Of a stretch of DNA of 64,000 bases, positions 36,585 to 45,159 are shown one piece after another. Origin of the DNA: Pigmentiphaga aceris (GTDB taxonomy: Bacteria; Pseudomonadota; Gammaproteobacteria; Burkholderiales; Burkholderiaceae_B); assembly GCF_008119665.1 (NCBI RefSeq), contig NZ_CP043046.1:2170001-2234000 (forward strand), read 5' to 3'. Position numbers and translations under genes: made by a program. The notes under the pieces are model-generated. The model had not been told where the DNA came from. It searched no databases and saw only the letters and a list, made by a program, of their open reading frames with translations. Position 1 is the stretch's first letter, and each line of letters starts with the position of its first letter.

Positions 36585-37955
36585 ATGAACGCCCCCCTAG
36601 ATCCCCAATTGGAATCCCTGCGCGTCCCGCCGCATTCGGTCGAGGCCGAGCAGTCGGTGCTGGGCGGTCTGCTGCTCGACAACGCTGCCTGGGACCGGAT
36701 TGCCGATGTGGTGAAAGAAGACGACTTCTATCGCTTCGATCATCGGGTGATCTACCACCACATTGCGCGCCTGATTGGCTTGGCCCGGCCGGCTGACGTG
36801 GTGACGGTGTATGAGTCCTTGCAGACAGCAGGCAAGGCCGATGACACCGGGGGCTTGGCCTATCTGAATTCCCTGGCGCGCAATACGCCGTCTGCTGCGA
36901 ACATCCGGCGCTATGCGGAAATCGTGCGCGACCGAGGTGTGCTGCGCAAGCTGGTGACCGTGGCCGACGAGATCTCATCGGGCGCGTTCAACCCACAGGG
37001 CAAGGACACGCGCCAACTGCTGGATGAGGCCGAGTCACGCATCTTCCAGATTGCGGAGGAGGGCTCGCGCGGCATGGCGGGTTTCCAAGTGATCCAGCCG
37101 CTGCTCACACAGGTGGTCGAGCGTATCGACGAGCTGTATCACCGCGACAGTGATTCCGAGGTTACCGGCGTGCCGACCGGCTTTGCCGACCTGGATCGCA
37201 TGACTTCAGGTTTGCAAGCCGGTGACTTGGTGATCGTGGCAGGCCGCCCGTCCATGGGTAAAACCGCGTTCTCGATGAACATCGGCGAACACGTGGCGGT
37301 GGAAGAGGGTTTGCCGGTTGCCGTGTTTTCCATGGAAATGGGTGCGGTGCAACTGGCCATGCGTATGCTGGGTTCGGTCGGTCAGCTTGATCAGCACCGC
37401 ATGCGTACCGGCAAGCTGACCGACGAAGACTGGCCGCACCTGACCCATGCCATCCAGAAGATGCAGGATGCCCAGGTCTACATCGACGAGACGCCCGCGC
37501 TCAGTTCCATGGAACTGCGTGCGCGCGCACGTCGCTTGGCGCGGCAATGCGGCCAGCTTGGCCTGATCGTGATCGACTACATCCAGCTGATGGCAGGTAA
37601 CTCTGGTGGCGAAAACCGTGCGACTGAAATCTCGGAAATCAGCCGGTCGCTGAAGGGCTTGGCGAAAGAATTGCAATGTCCGGTGATCGCACTGTCCCAG
37701 CTGAATCGAAGCCTGGAGCAACGCCCGAACAAGCGTCCGGTGATGAGCGACTTGCGGGAATCGGGCGCAATCGAGCAGGACGCGGATGTGATCCTGTTCA
37801 TCTACCGGGACGAGGTCTACAACCCCGACACCCCGGACAAAGGCTCGGCCGAAATCATCATCGGCAAGCAGCGTAACGGCCCGATCGGTACTGTGCGCCT
37901 GACCTTCCAGGGCGCGTACACCAAGTTCCAGAACTTCTCGTCAGCGCAGTACTGA
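36585..37955 (+). CDS. dnaB: Replicative DNA helicase DnaB
   Basis: 456 residues from the ATG at 36585 (AGG eight bases before). It is a hexameric 5'-3' helicase at the fork. The N-terminal helical domain (PHSVEAEQSVLGGLLLDN) is followed by the RecA-like core with Walker A AGRPSMGKTAFSMNIG (about 216-231), Walker B LGLIVIDYIQLM and the final DLRESGAIEQDADVI block. The usual length shows no intein insertion. It follows rplI as in many proteobacteria. Confidence 0.97.
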   Translation: MNAPLDPQLESLRVPPHSVEAEQSVLGGLLLDNAAWDRIADVVKEDDFYRFDHRVIYHHIARLIGLARPADVVTVYESLQTAGKADDTGGLAYLNSLARNTPSAANIRRYAEIVRDRGVLRKLVTVADEISSGAFNPQGKDTRQLLDEAESRIFQIAEEGSRGMAGFQVIQPLLTQVVERIDELYHRDSDSEVTGVPTGFADLDRMTSGLQAGDLVIVAGRPSMGKTAFSMNIGEHVAVEEGLPVAVFSMEMGAVQLAMRMLGSVGQLDQHRMRTGKLTDEDWPHLTHAIQKMQDAQVYIDETPALSSMELRARARRLARQCGQLGLIVIDYIQLMAGNSGGENRATEISEISRSLKGLAKELQCPVIALSQLNRSLEQRPNKRPVMSDLRESGAIEQDADVILFIYRDEVYNPDTPDKGSAEIIIGKQRNGPIGTVRLTFQGAYTKFQNFSSAQY

Positions 37956-38127
37956 CTACTGAAGCGGCTCCATCAGACGCGACCGTATCGCCCATGCCAC
38001 CAGAAGTCTGATTCCACACCGTTCTGTGGCGTATTCGCAGCCTATTTGCGGCATATGCAACGACCAGCAGACACCAGCCGGAAGGCTGGTGCCGCTCTGC
38101 TAAACTCGCGCCTTCAAAAATATGTCA

Positions 38128-38156
38128 TGTCATCGTATTGTCACGTTGGCGTCACA
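38128..38156 (+). promoter_or_regulatory. Pho box upstream of the phosphate transporter genes
   Basis: TGTCA at 38128 and 38139 and CGTCA at 38150 recur with exact 11-bp spacing, the hallmark of a PhoB-binding Pho box; a further TGTCA stands at 38123. It lies 18-46 bases before the ATG at 38174. Confidence 0.7.
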
Positions 38157-38173
38157 TATGAAACGAGGATTCG

Positions 38174-38800
38174 ATGTTTTCACGTCTGATGCCCAAAGGG
38201 GCGCGATTTTTCGACCTGTTCAACGCCCATGCAGCGCTGGCCAAGGAATGTAGCCGCCACGTGGTAGCGCTGTTGAGCAACATGAACGAGCGCGAAGCCC
38301 TGGTGGCCGCCATCGAGTCGTGCGAAAAGAAGGCCGACAAGGTCACGCACGACACGGTCGAACTGCTGCATCGTTCGTTCATCACGCCGCTGGATCGTGA
38401 CCAGATCCACAAGCTGATCATCACCATGGACGACATCCTCGACCTGATGGAAGACGTCGCCCAGTCCCTGCACCTGTATGACATCCGCACGGTGACGCCG
38501 GAAGCGCGTCAGCTCGCCGAGATCGGTGTGCAGTGTTGCGACCGTCTGGGCATGGTGGTCGGCATGATGCATGACCTGAGCGATACCGCCGGCATCATGA
38601 AGATCTGCGGCGAAATCGACCAGCTTGAATCCGACGCCGACCGTGTGATGCGTTCCGCCATGGCGCGCCTGTTCCGTGACGAAGCCGACACCCGCCAACT
38701 GATCAAGATGAAAGCGGTGTACGAAATGCTGGAAGAGATCACCGACCGTTGTGAAGACGTCGCCAACCTGATCGAAGGCATCGTCCTCGAGAACGCCTGA
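38174..38800 (+). CDS. DUF47/PhoU-like accessory protein of the Pit transporter
   Basis: 208 residues of almost all-helical sequence of the DUF47 (TIGR00153, PhoU-related) family. FFDLFNAHAALAKECSRHVVALL and the paired metal-binding helices (EKKADKVTHDTVELLH and DQLESDADRVMRSAM) are conserved. Members sit directly before pit genes and are thought to regulate them. The gap to pit is one base, so translation is coupled. A Pho box precedes the gene. Confidence 0.88.
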   Translation: MFSRLMPKGARFFDLFNAHAALAKECSRHVVALLSNMNEREALVAAIESCEKKADKVTHDTVELLHRSFITPLDRDQIHKLIITMDDILDLMEDVAQSLHLYDIRTVTPEARQLAEIGVQCCDRLGMVVGMMHDLSDTAGIMKICGEIDQLESDADRVMRSAMARLFRDEADTRQLIKMKAVYEMLEEITDRCEDVANLIEGIVLENA

Positions 38801-38801
38801 C

Positions 38802-39809
38802 ATGAACACCTTGACGATGAGCATGACCGTCCTGGTCGGGCTGGTGGCGCTTGCGCTGCTGTTCGATTTCATGAACGGCTTCCATGACGCCGCCAACTCG
38901 ATCGCCACGGTGGTATCGACGGGCGTGCTCAAGCCCCATCAAGCGGTGGCCTTCGCCGCTTTCTTCAACCTGCTGGCCCTGTTCGTGTTCCACCTGAAGG
39001 TGGCATCTACCGTGGGCACAGGCATCATCGACGTGTCCCTGGTCGATCATTACTTGATCTTCGGTGCCTTGGTCGGGGCGATAACCTGGAGTGTGATTAC
39101 CTGGTACTTCGGCATCCCGTCGTCGTCCTCCCACGCCCTGATCGGTGGTCTGGTCGGTGCCGCGCTTGCCAGCGCAGGCCCGGGCGCGCTGATCAGCTCC
39201 GGTCTGATCTGGATCGTTGCGTTCATCGTGATTTCGCCAGTGCTCGGTTTCCTGCTGGGCGGATTGATGATGCTGGCGGTGTCGTGGATCTTCGTGAGTG
39301 TTCGGCCGCTGAAGGTCGACAAGTGGTTCCGTCGCCTGCAACTGGTGTCGGCCGCGCTGTACAGCCTGGGTCACGGTGGCAACGACGCACAGAAAACCAT
39401 CGGTATCATCTGGCTGCTGTTGATCGCTGCCAACGTGCCCGGTGCCCGTGAACAGGTGCCCGCGTGGGTGGTGGTCAGCTGCTACGTGGCGATTGCGGCA
39501 GGCACCATGTTCGGGGGCTGGCGGATTGTGAAGACCATGGGTCAACGCATCACCAAGCTGAAGCCGGTTGGCGGTTTCTGCGCCGAAACGGGCGGCGCGA
39601 TGACGCTCTTCCTGGCAACCATTCTGGGTGTGCCGGTGTCGACGACCCACACCATTACCGGCGCGATCGTCGGCGTGGGTGCCAGCCGCAAATTCAGCGC
39701 AGTGCGTTGGGGCCTGGCGGGCAGCATCGTGTGGGCCTGGGTGTTCACGATTCCGGCCTCGGCGATAGTGGCTGCGATTGCGTGGTGGATCGGCAAGCTG
39801 ATTTTCTGA
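38802..39809 (+). CDS. pit: Low-affinity inorganic phosphate transporter (Pit family)
   Basis: 335 residues, about ten transmembrane helices. The two PiT signatures are present: FDFMNGFHDAANSIATVV (about 24-41) and GHGGNDAQKTIG (about 188-199), each with a GxxND-like element. It moves metal-phosphate complexes with protons. It is shorter than E. coli PitA (~499) because the central hydrophilic loop is missing, as in many bacterial PiT proteins. Confidence 0.93.
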   Translation: MNTLTMSMTVLVGLVALALLFDFMNGFHDAANSIATVVSTGVLKPHQAVAFAAFFNLLALFVFHLKVASTVGTGIIDVSLVDHYLIFGALVGAITWSVITWYFGIPSSSSHALIGGLVGAALASAGPGALISSGLIWIVAFIVISPVLGFLLGGLMMLAVSWIFVSVRPLKVDKWFRRLQLVSAALYSLGHGGNDAQKTIGIIWLLLIAANVPGAREQVPAWVVVSCYVAIAAGTMFGGWRIVKTMGQRITKLKPVGGFCAETGGAMTLFLATILGVPVSTTHTITGAIVGVGASRKFSAVRWGLAGSIVWAWVFTIPASAIVAAIAWWIGKLIF

Positions 39810-39835
39810 TCTGATTGTTTCGTCAGGTCTGCCAG

Positions 39836-39879
39836 ATGGGCAGTCCGGCTTTGATCGCCGGGCTGCCCATGTTTTTTTT
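39836..39879 (+). terminator. Terminator after pit
   Basis: ATGGGCAGTCCGGC (39836-39849) pairs with GCCGGGCTGCCCAT (39857-39870) around TTTGATC, followed by GTTTTTTTT. Strong. Confidence 0.92.
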
Positions 39880-39941
39880 GGAACCAGGCCGCAAGGCCTG
39901 TTACTCAACCAGGACCGGATTTCCCGGACAGGAGAGTAAGC

Positions 39942-40433
39942 ATGAGCAGCCCGCAAGACGGCGTAATCGTCGATGTCAGCACCCCGGAAGGACTGGTTGA
40001 CGCGTTCGTGAACCACGGTGTGACCTTGGCAGCGCTTAAGGGTGTGAGCGAAGCACAGCTTGAGGCCTTGTACACCGTGGCCCACGGACATCTGTCCGAA
40101 GGTCGTGTCGACGAGGCGCTGGATGACTTGCTGCTCCTGGTCACCAACAACCCGTGGGATCGCCGTTTCCAGTTTGCCTTTGCGCTGGCCCTGCAAATGT
40201 CGGGTCAGTACAAAGAAGCGGGCGAACACTATTCGCAGGCGCTGCTGCTCGACGCCACCGATGCCGCGTGCGTGATGCGCATGGGCGAATGCCTGGAAGC
40301 CACGGGCAATGCCACGGAAGCTGAAGATGCCTTCCGGGCATGTATTCAACTGAGCTATCTCAAACCCGAATATCACGACGTGCGCGCCCATGCCGAGGCG
40401 CGCCTGGCCGCTTTGAGTGGAGGTGCAGCATGA
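39942..40433 (+). CDS. SycD/LcrH-type type III secretion chaperone
   Basis: 163 residues, SD GGAGAG. It is a tetratricopeptide class II chaperone of the LcrH/SycD/PcrH type. VTLAALKGVSEAQLEALYTVAHGHLSEGRVDEALDDL is the diagnostic N-terminal block. Three TPR units follow (about 38-70, 71-104, 105-138), including DRRFQFAFALALQMSGQYKEAGEHYSQALLLDATD. Such chaperones hold the hydrophobic translocators of type III secretion in the cytoplasm. The next gene overlaps it by four bases (ATGA) and encodes a translocator-like protein. No secretion apparatus gene is in the window. Confidence 0.85.
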   Translation: MSSPQDGVIVDVSTPEGLVDAFVNHGVTLAALKGVSEAQLEALYTVAHGHLSEGRVDEALDDLLLLVTNNPWDRRFQFAFALALQMSGQYKEAGEHYSQALLLDATDAACVMRMGECLEATGNATEAEDAFRACIQLSYLKPEYHDVRAHAEARLAALSGGAA

Positions 40434-41530
40434 GCAGCATTCCTGTTGGGGGTGGCGCATCGCCCATCTCTGCCTCCTTTTTGCACGATGCCGCTCCAAG
40501 CGGCGTAGCCGCCGAATCGGCTACGGTATCCACGCAAGCCCCTATCTCGCTGACCTTGCCGGCACCGGCATCAGAGAGTGCCGTGGGTGGTCTGGTTCAC
40601 GACCCGGCGAGTGGCGACATCCGCGAAACGGCATCGGCGGCCCGCACTGCGCTTGCTGGACCGGTCACCGTTTCATCGACGCCCTCACGCGCTGCCGATC
40701 GCACAGAAACCTTGAATGACGCAGCGCAGTCTTTGCAGACCAGCAAGGACGTTGGCGTAGACACCTCCAAGCGATCTTTCTTCACCAAGCTGGCCGGCGC
40801 GGTCGTCAGCGGGGTGGTGGTCGGGCTTGCAGCGGCGTTGACGGCAGTCACGGCCGGTGCTGCCGCACCGCTGCTTGCCGTGGCATGCGTGAACCTCGCT
40901 GTGTCGGTCGGTGACGCAGGATGTGCGTACAACAACCTTCAGCATGCCAAGGAAGTGGCGCGCGGGGACAATCCACCGAAGCATTCTCTGATGCCGATGG
41001 GCAACAGCTGCGTCGACAATTTCATTCATGGCACCTTGACGCGTTGCGGCGTCAGCGCAGACACGGCAAAAACTGCCGCCACCTGGGTCGGCCGCGCCGT
41101 GAGTCTGGGCATTGGTATTGCAGGCGTCCTCGTCAGCGGTGGCGCATCGCAGATCGGCTCGGCACTCGAGATTGCCAGCACGGCGACCAAGGCGGTGGGC
41201 GCAGGCATCAAGCTCGGCGTGGCAGGCGGCGGTGCGATCATGGACAAGGTGCTGGGTGACGAAGTGGTTCGTCAGCAGAAGCTTGAAAAAGAAGAATCCC
41301 GGCATGCGGCTTTCTTGCGTGATCCGGCAGGTGCCAGGATGGCCGATCAACTGGAGGCCGCGGTATCTGGCACGGCAAGCAAGACGCCGCTTCCGCACGA
41401 GACGGCTGCCGATCAGGCCGGACTGATCAAGACTGGTTTGGCGGGCGCGTTTTCGGTTGCCAAGATGACGGGCGTCGTGTCCATGGCCGCGACTGCCAGC
41501 ATGGACTTGTTTCACGCGATGCGGGGCTGA
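40430..41530 (+). CDS. Translocator-like protein, putative type III secretion substrate
   Basis: 366 residues from the ATG at 40430, translationally coupled to the chaperone. The N-terminal ~110 residues are Ser/Thr/Ala/Pro-rich and presumably disordered. ISLTLP (39-44) fits the [P/V/I]xLxxP pattern by which class II chaperones grip translocators. Hydrophobic segments lie at about 121-161 and 219-237, separated by a polar loop with four Cys, and the C-terminus is helical (RQQKLEKEESRHAAFL). This two-hydrophobic-region plan resembles YopB/IpaB/BopB major translocators. Direct family membership is not certain; a pore-forming effector is the alternative. Confidence 0.6.
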   Translation: MSSIPVGGGASPISASFLHDAAPSGVAAESATVSTQAPISLTLPAPASESAVGGLVHDPASGDIRETASAARTALAGPVTVSSTPSRAADRTETLNDAAQSLQTSKDVGVDTSKRSFFTKLAGAVVSGVVVGLAAALTAVTAGAAAPLLAVACVNLAVSVGDAGCAYNNLQHAKEVARGDNPPKHSLMPMGNSCVDNFIHGTLTRCGVSADTAKTAATWVGRAVSLGIGIAGVLVSGGASQIGSALEIASTATKAVGAGIKLGVAGGGAIMDKVLGDEVVRQQKLEKEESRHAAFLRDPAGARMADQLEAAVSGTASKTPLPHETAADQAGLIKTGLAGAFSVAKMTGVVSMAATASMDLFHAMRG

Positions 41531-41579
41531 TCTGCGCCGACGGCATGCGGTGTGCCCGCCTTGATGGCGGCGCACGCAT

Positions 41580-41616
41580 AAAAAAGGCTGGGTCCGATCT
41601 GGACCCAGCCTTTTTT
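41580..41616. terminator. Bidirectional terminator between the translocator-like gene and phoH2
   Basis: AAAAAAGGCTGGGTCC pairs with GGACCCAGCCTTTTTT around GATCT. The symmetric A- and T-runs serve the two convergent genes. Confidence 0.92.
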
Positions 41617-41671
41617 GTTTGTTGCCAGTGCGCCTCCGCGCACGCGTGTTTGCGTGTGCGGGGGGGACGGT

Positions 41672-43603
41672 TTACAGCGCGTCTGCCGCGTAATCCGCCA
41701 GCCTTGAACGCTCACCGCGCTGCAAGGTGATGTGGCCCGAATGCGCCCAGCCCTTGAAGCGGTCGACCACGTAGGTCAGGCCCGAACTGCCTTCCGTCAG
41801 GTAAGGCGTATCGATCTGCGCAATATTGCCCAGGCAGACCACCTTGGTGCCGGGACCGGCACGGGTGATCAGCGTCTTCATCTGCTTGGGCGTCAAATTC
41901 TGCGCTTCGTCGATGATCAGGAACTTGTTCAGGAAGGTACGGCCGCGCATGAAGTTCAGCGACTTGACCTTGATGCGTGAGCGGATCAGGTCCATGGTGG
42001 CCGCGCGACCCCAGTCGCCGCCGCTTCCGCTGCCGCTGCTGTGTTCGCTGTCACCCATGTTGAGCACGTCGAGGTTGTCTTCCAGCGCGCCCATCCAGGG
42101 CAGCATCTTTTCTTCTTCGGTACCTGGCAGGAAACCGATGTCTTCGCCCACCGGCACCGTGACACGGGTCATGATGATCTCGGTATAGCGTTTGGTTTCC
42201 AGTACCTGCGTCAGCCCCGCCGCCAGCGCCAGCAGCGTCTTGCCTGTACCCGCCTGACCCAGCAGCGAGATGAAGTCGCATTCCGGGTTCATCAGCAGGT
42301 TCAGCGCGAAGTTCTGTTCGCGATTGCGGGCGGTGATGCCCCACACATTGTTCTTGTTGTGGGTGAAGTCACGCAGGGTTTGCAGCACGGCGGTCTTGCC
42401 GACCACTTCGCGCACCTGCGCGTACAAGGGCATGCTGCCCTCGAAGTACACGAACTGGTTCACTGCAAATTGCGCGCACAGCGGGCCGGTTACCCGGTAG
42501 AAGGTGCTGCCGCTTTGCTGCCAGGACTCGATGCCCTTGCCGTGCTTGTCCCAGAAGTCGTCCGGCAATTGCAGCATGCCGGTATACAGCAGGTCTGAGT
42601 CTTCCAGCACCTGGTCGTTGAAGTAGTCCTCGGCCAGCAGGCCAAGTGCACGCGCCTTCAGGCGCATGTTGATGTCTTTCGACACCAGTACCACTTCGCG
42701 GTCCGGGTATTTGATCTTGACGGCGCTGACGACACCCAGAATCTGGTTGTCGGCCTTGCCCACCGGCAGGCTGTCGGGCAGTTCGCCGGTCATGCTGGTG
42801 GTCTGCAACAGCAGGCGGCCCAGCGCATCGCGGTTGCCCAGCTTGTCGAGCGGAATACCGTCGTCGATCTGCTCGCTGTTGACCACCAGCTGGTCAAGCA
42901 GGCGGCTGACCTGGCGGGCGTTGCGTGCGACTTCCGACACGCCTTTCTTGTGGTCGTCGAGTTCTTCCAGCGTGATCATCGGCAGGAAGACGTCGTGCTC
43001 GGCAAAGCGGAAGAACGAGCTGGGATCGTGCAACAGCACGTTGGTGTCCAGCACGAAGATGCGTTTGGCATCGGCGTGCGCACGCGCCGCGCGGCGTGTG
43101 GTTTCGACGCTCGGACGGCTGCGCGCCGCCGGGCGTGCCGTGGCGGTGGGTGCCACGGCGGCAACAGCTTGCTGTGCGTCGGCTGCCGGTGCGGCTTTGC
43201 CAGCTGCTTTGGTCTTGGGTGTTTTTTCCGCAACGGCAACGGGTGCGGCGACTTCTTTGGCAACCCGCGCAGACTTGCGCGCCGGTGCGGAAGGCGCGTC
43301 GACCGGCAGCGCAGCTGCGGTCTGAGCCAGGGGCTGGGCAACCGCGGGAGCAGCGGGTGCTGCGCGCTTCGCTGCGCTGGACAGCAACACGGCATCGCTG
43401 CCGCGTTTCGGACGTGCGGACTTGGCCGGCGTGGCACGCATGCCTGTCAATTCGGGCTGTACAAGAGGAGGGGAGGGGGGAACAACAACTTCCGGCTCGG
43501 TTGCAGCCGGCTTGCGTTTGGCGCGCGTCACGGCTGCTGCAGGTTCACCGTCCGACGCACTCAGGATCGAGGCGGGGCGGGTGGGCATCTTGGGAAGCGG
43601 CAT
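41672..43603 (-). CDS. PhoH2-type protein: PIN domain fused to PhoH ATPase
   Basis: 643 residues. An Ala/Pro/Lys-rich N-terminal extension of about 185 residues is followed by a PIN nuclease domain (RIFVLDTNVLLHDPSSFFRF with the first catalytic Asp, then LEELDDHKKG and DVLYTG-type acidic sites) and a PhoH ATPase domain with Walker A LLGQAGTGKTLLALA (about 438-452) and Walker B FLIIDEAQNLTPKQMKTL. PhoH2 proteins are sequence-specific RNA helicase/nucleases, sometimes paired with an antitoxin. No antitoxin gene precedes this one. The low-complexity extension is unusually long. The SD GAGGAG suits the ATG at 43603. Confidence 0.88.
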   Translation of the reverse strand: MPLPKMPTRPASILSASDGEPAAAVTRAKRKPAATEPEVVVPPSPPLVQPELTGMRATPAKSARPKRGSDAVLLSSAAKRAAPAAPAVAQPLAQTAAALPVDAPSAPARKSARVAKEVAAPVAVAEKTPKTKAAGKAAPAADAQQAVAAVAPTATARPAARSRPSVETTRRAARAHADAKRIFVLDTNVLLHDPSSFFRFAEHDVFLPMITLEELDDHKKGVSEVARNARQVSRLLDQLVVNSEQIDDGIPLDKLGNRDALGRLLLQTTSMTGELPDSLPVGKADNQILGVVSAVKIKYPDREVVLVSKDINMRLKARALGLLAEDYFNDQVLEDSDLLYTGMLQLPDDFWDKHGKGIESWQQSGSTFYRVTGPLCAQFAVNQFVYFEGSMPLYAQVREVVGKTAVLQTLRDFTHNKNNVWGITARNREQNFALNLLMNPECDFISLLGQAGTGKTLLALAAGLTQVLETKRYTEIIMTRVTVPVGEDIGFLPGTEEEKMLPWMGALEDNLDVLNMGDSEHSSGSGSGGDWGRAATMDLIRSRIKVKSLNFMRGRTFLNKFLIIDEAQNLTPKQMKTLITRAGPGTKVVCLGNIAQIDTPYLTEGSSGLTYVVDRFKGWAHSGHITLQRGERSRLADYAADAL

Positions 43604-43831
43604 GAATACAGGTCTCCTCGTCAGGAGCCTTAACGATACTGCACTTCCATGGCGGATTTATGGAGCAAGACCGTGCTTAGGTTGGATTTGGCAACCAGCA
43701 TTGTCGTAATTCATCAGTCGGCCAACTATTAAGCTTTGATTAAGCTTGCCGTTAGTCACGCATTGCGTACGCCGGGGCGATCATTGCCGGAAGTATTGCC
43801 ACGCGCAAGGCGCTTCTTTTGGAGGACGTGC

Positions 43832-44479
43832 ATGGCTATCCAGACATCCAATATTGCCAATAGCAACACCAGCAGCACCACCCATCCCGACGCCACCAGC
43901 GCGTCGGCCTCCGCCAAGCCCGCGCCAACCGCTACCGAAGCGATGGCGCGCAACAAGGCACAAGTGAATACGCAGATCGTGCAAGCGTCGTTGACGGTGT
44001 CGATCAGCGCTGGAAACGAGTCGCAGCAGCTGGTGCTGCGCAATGTGGTCGACAAGCTCAATGAACTGCTGGACGACGGCAGCGGCATTCCTGCGCTGCA
44101 AACCGCGTCTCAGCAAGACAATTCACCCGAGGGTACGGCTGGGCGGATTGTGAGTCTGGCGACTGGTTTCTACGAGGCTTTCGCCAAGAAACATCCCAAT
44201 GCAGACGAATCCGAGACGGCCGCGGCCTTCATGGAGACGATTCGCAGCGGGATCGAGCAGGGCTTCAAAGACGCGCGTGGCATTCTCGAAGGCCTGAGCG
44301 CGCTGCAAGGCGATGTGGCCAGCAACGTGGACAAGACCTACGAGCTGGTGATGAAGGGGCTTGACGAGTTCATGGCGAAATTCCAGCCCAAGGAGTCTAC
44401 TGAGGCGGGTGCTCAGGCAGGTACTCCGACCGAAGCAAAGGCTGGCGTTCAGTCTGACAGCACCAAACCCGCAGCTTGA
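43832..44479 (+). CDS. DUF5610-like protein of unknown function
   Basis: 215 residues from the ATG at 43832 (SD GGAGG). The first ~35 residues are rich in Ser, Thr, Asn and Ala (MAIQTSNIANSNTSSTTHPD), followed by a helical core: QVNTQIVQASLTVSISAGNESQQLVL (about 46-71), RNVVDKLNELLDDGSGIP and FMETIRSGIEQGFKDARGILEGL. The NxQIxQAS..VSISAGNES block recalls DUF5610. The tail (about 190-215) is low-complexity. The N-terminal composition would suit a type III secretion signal and the gene lies 2.3 kb from the chaperone/translocator pair, but this is inference. Confidence 0.5.
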   Translation: MAIQTSNIANSNTSSTTHPDATSASASAKPAPTATEAMARNKAQVNTQIVQASLTVSISAGNESQQLVLRNVVDKLNELLDDGSGIPALQTASQQDNSPEGTAGRIVSLATGFYEAFAKKHPNADESETAAAFMETIRSGIEQGFKDARGILEGLSALQGDVASNVDKTYELVMKGLDEFMAKFQPKESTEAGAQAGTPTEAKAGVQSDSTKPAA

Positions 44480-44588
44480 GGGTGACAAGGGCAGGGCTCG
44501 TCGCCTGAATACGGAAACGTTTCTGCCCTTGGCCACAAGGCTTTGTCGATCATGTTCTTTGATCGTGCTGTACGTCAGCCGGGTACGT

Positions 44589-44615
44589 CAGGCGGGTCTG
44601 CGGACCCGCCTGTTT
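44589..44615 (+). terminator. Terminator after the DUF5610-like gene
   Basis: CAGGCGGGTC pairs with GACCCGCCTG around TGCG, followed by TTTT. Directional for the plus strand. Confidence 0.85.
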
Positions 44616-44636
44616 TACGTCTGGACCTATATATAT

Positions 44637-45101
44637 TCAGCCCAGTGCCTGCACGGCTGACAGCACCTCGTTCACATGGCCCGGCACCTTCAGGCCACGC
44701 CAGTCCTGCACCAGCAGACCCTCGGCGTTGATCAGGAACGTGCTGCGTTCAATGCCACGCACCTGCTTGCCGTACATGTTCTTCAGCTTCATCACGTCAT
44801 AGGCCAGGCACACGGCCTCGTCCGGATCGGACACCAGCGTGAATTCCAATTCCTGCTTCAGACGGAAGTTTTCGTGCGACTTGATGCTGTCGCGCGACAC
44901 GCCCAGCACCACCGCACCTGCTGCCTTGAACGCCTCGGCCTGGTCACGGAAGTTCTGTGCCTGGGTGGTGCAGCCCGGTGTGCTGTCCTTGGGATAGAAA
45001 TACAGCACCACGGGTTTGCCGAGGAAATCGCTCAGGCTGATTTCGCCCTGGGTGCTGGCGGCGGTGAAGCCCGGCGCGGGACGGCCGACGAGGGGACGCA
45101 T
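44637..45101 (-). CDS. bcp: Peroxiredoxin Q/Bcp-type, one-Cys form
   Basis: 154 residues from the ATG at 45101. It is a thiol peroxidase of the AhpC/TSA fold that reduces hydroperoxides. The peroxidatic Cys is C44 in STPGCTTQAQNF. The usual resolving Cys five residues later (PGCTxxxC) is Gln here, leaving C98 (DEAVCLAY) as the only other cysteine, so the reductant mechanism may be one-Cys or atypical. The catalytic Thr and Arg contexts (TPGC, IERSTFLI) are conserved. Confidence 0.92.
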   Translation of the reverse strand: MRPLVGRPAPGFTAASTQGEISLSDFLGKPVVLYFYPKDSTPGCTTQAQNFRDQAEAFKAAGAVVLGVSRDSIKSHENFRLKQELEFTLVSDPDEAVCLAYDVMKLKNMYGKQVRGIERSTFLINAEGLLVQDWRGLKVPGHVNEVLSAVQALG

Positions 45102-45159
45102 GCAGATTCCTGTGTGTAAGTCAGTGTGTAAATGAGGGTCTGGGAAGGGGATGGGCGGA

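Noticed and set aside
36585..37955. Intein in dnaB, a common site
   Set aside because: The protein is a normal 456 residues with contiguous Walker motifs, so no insertion is present.
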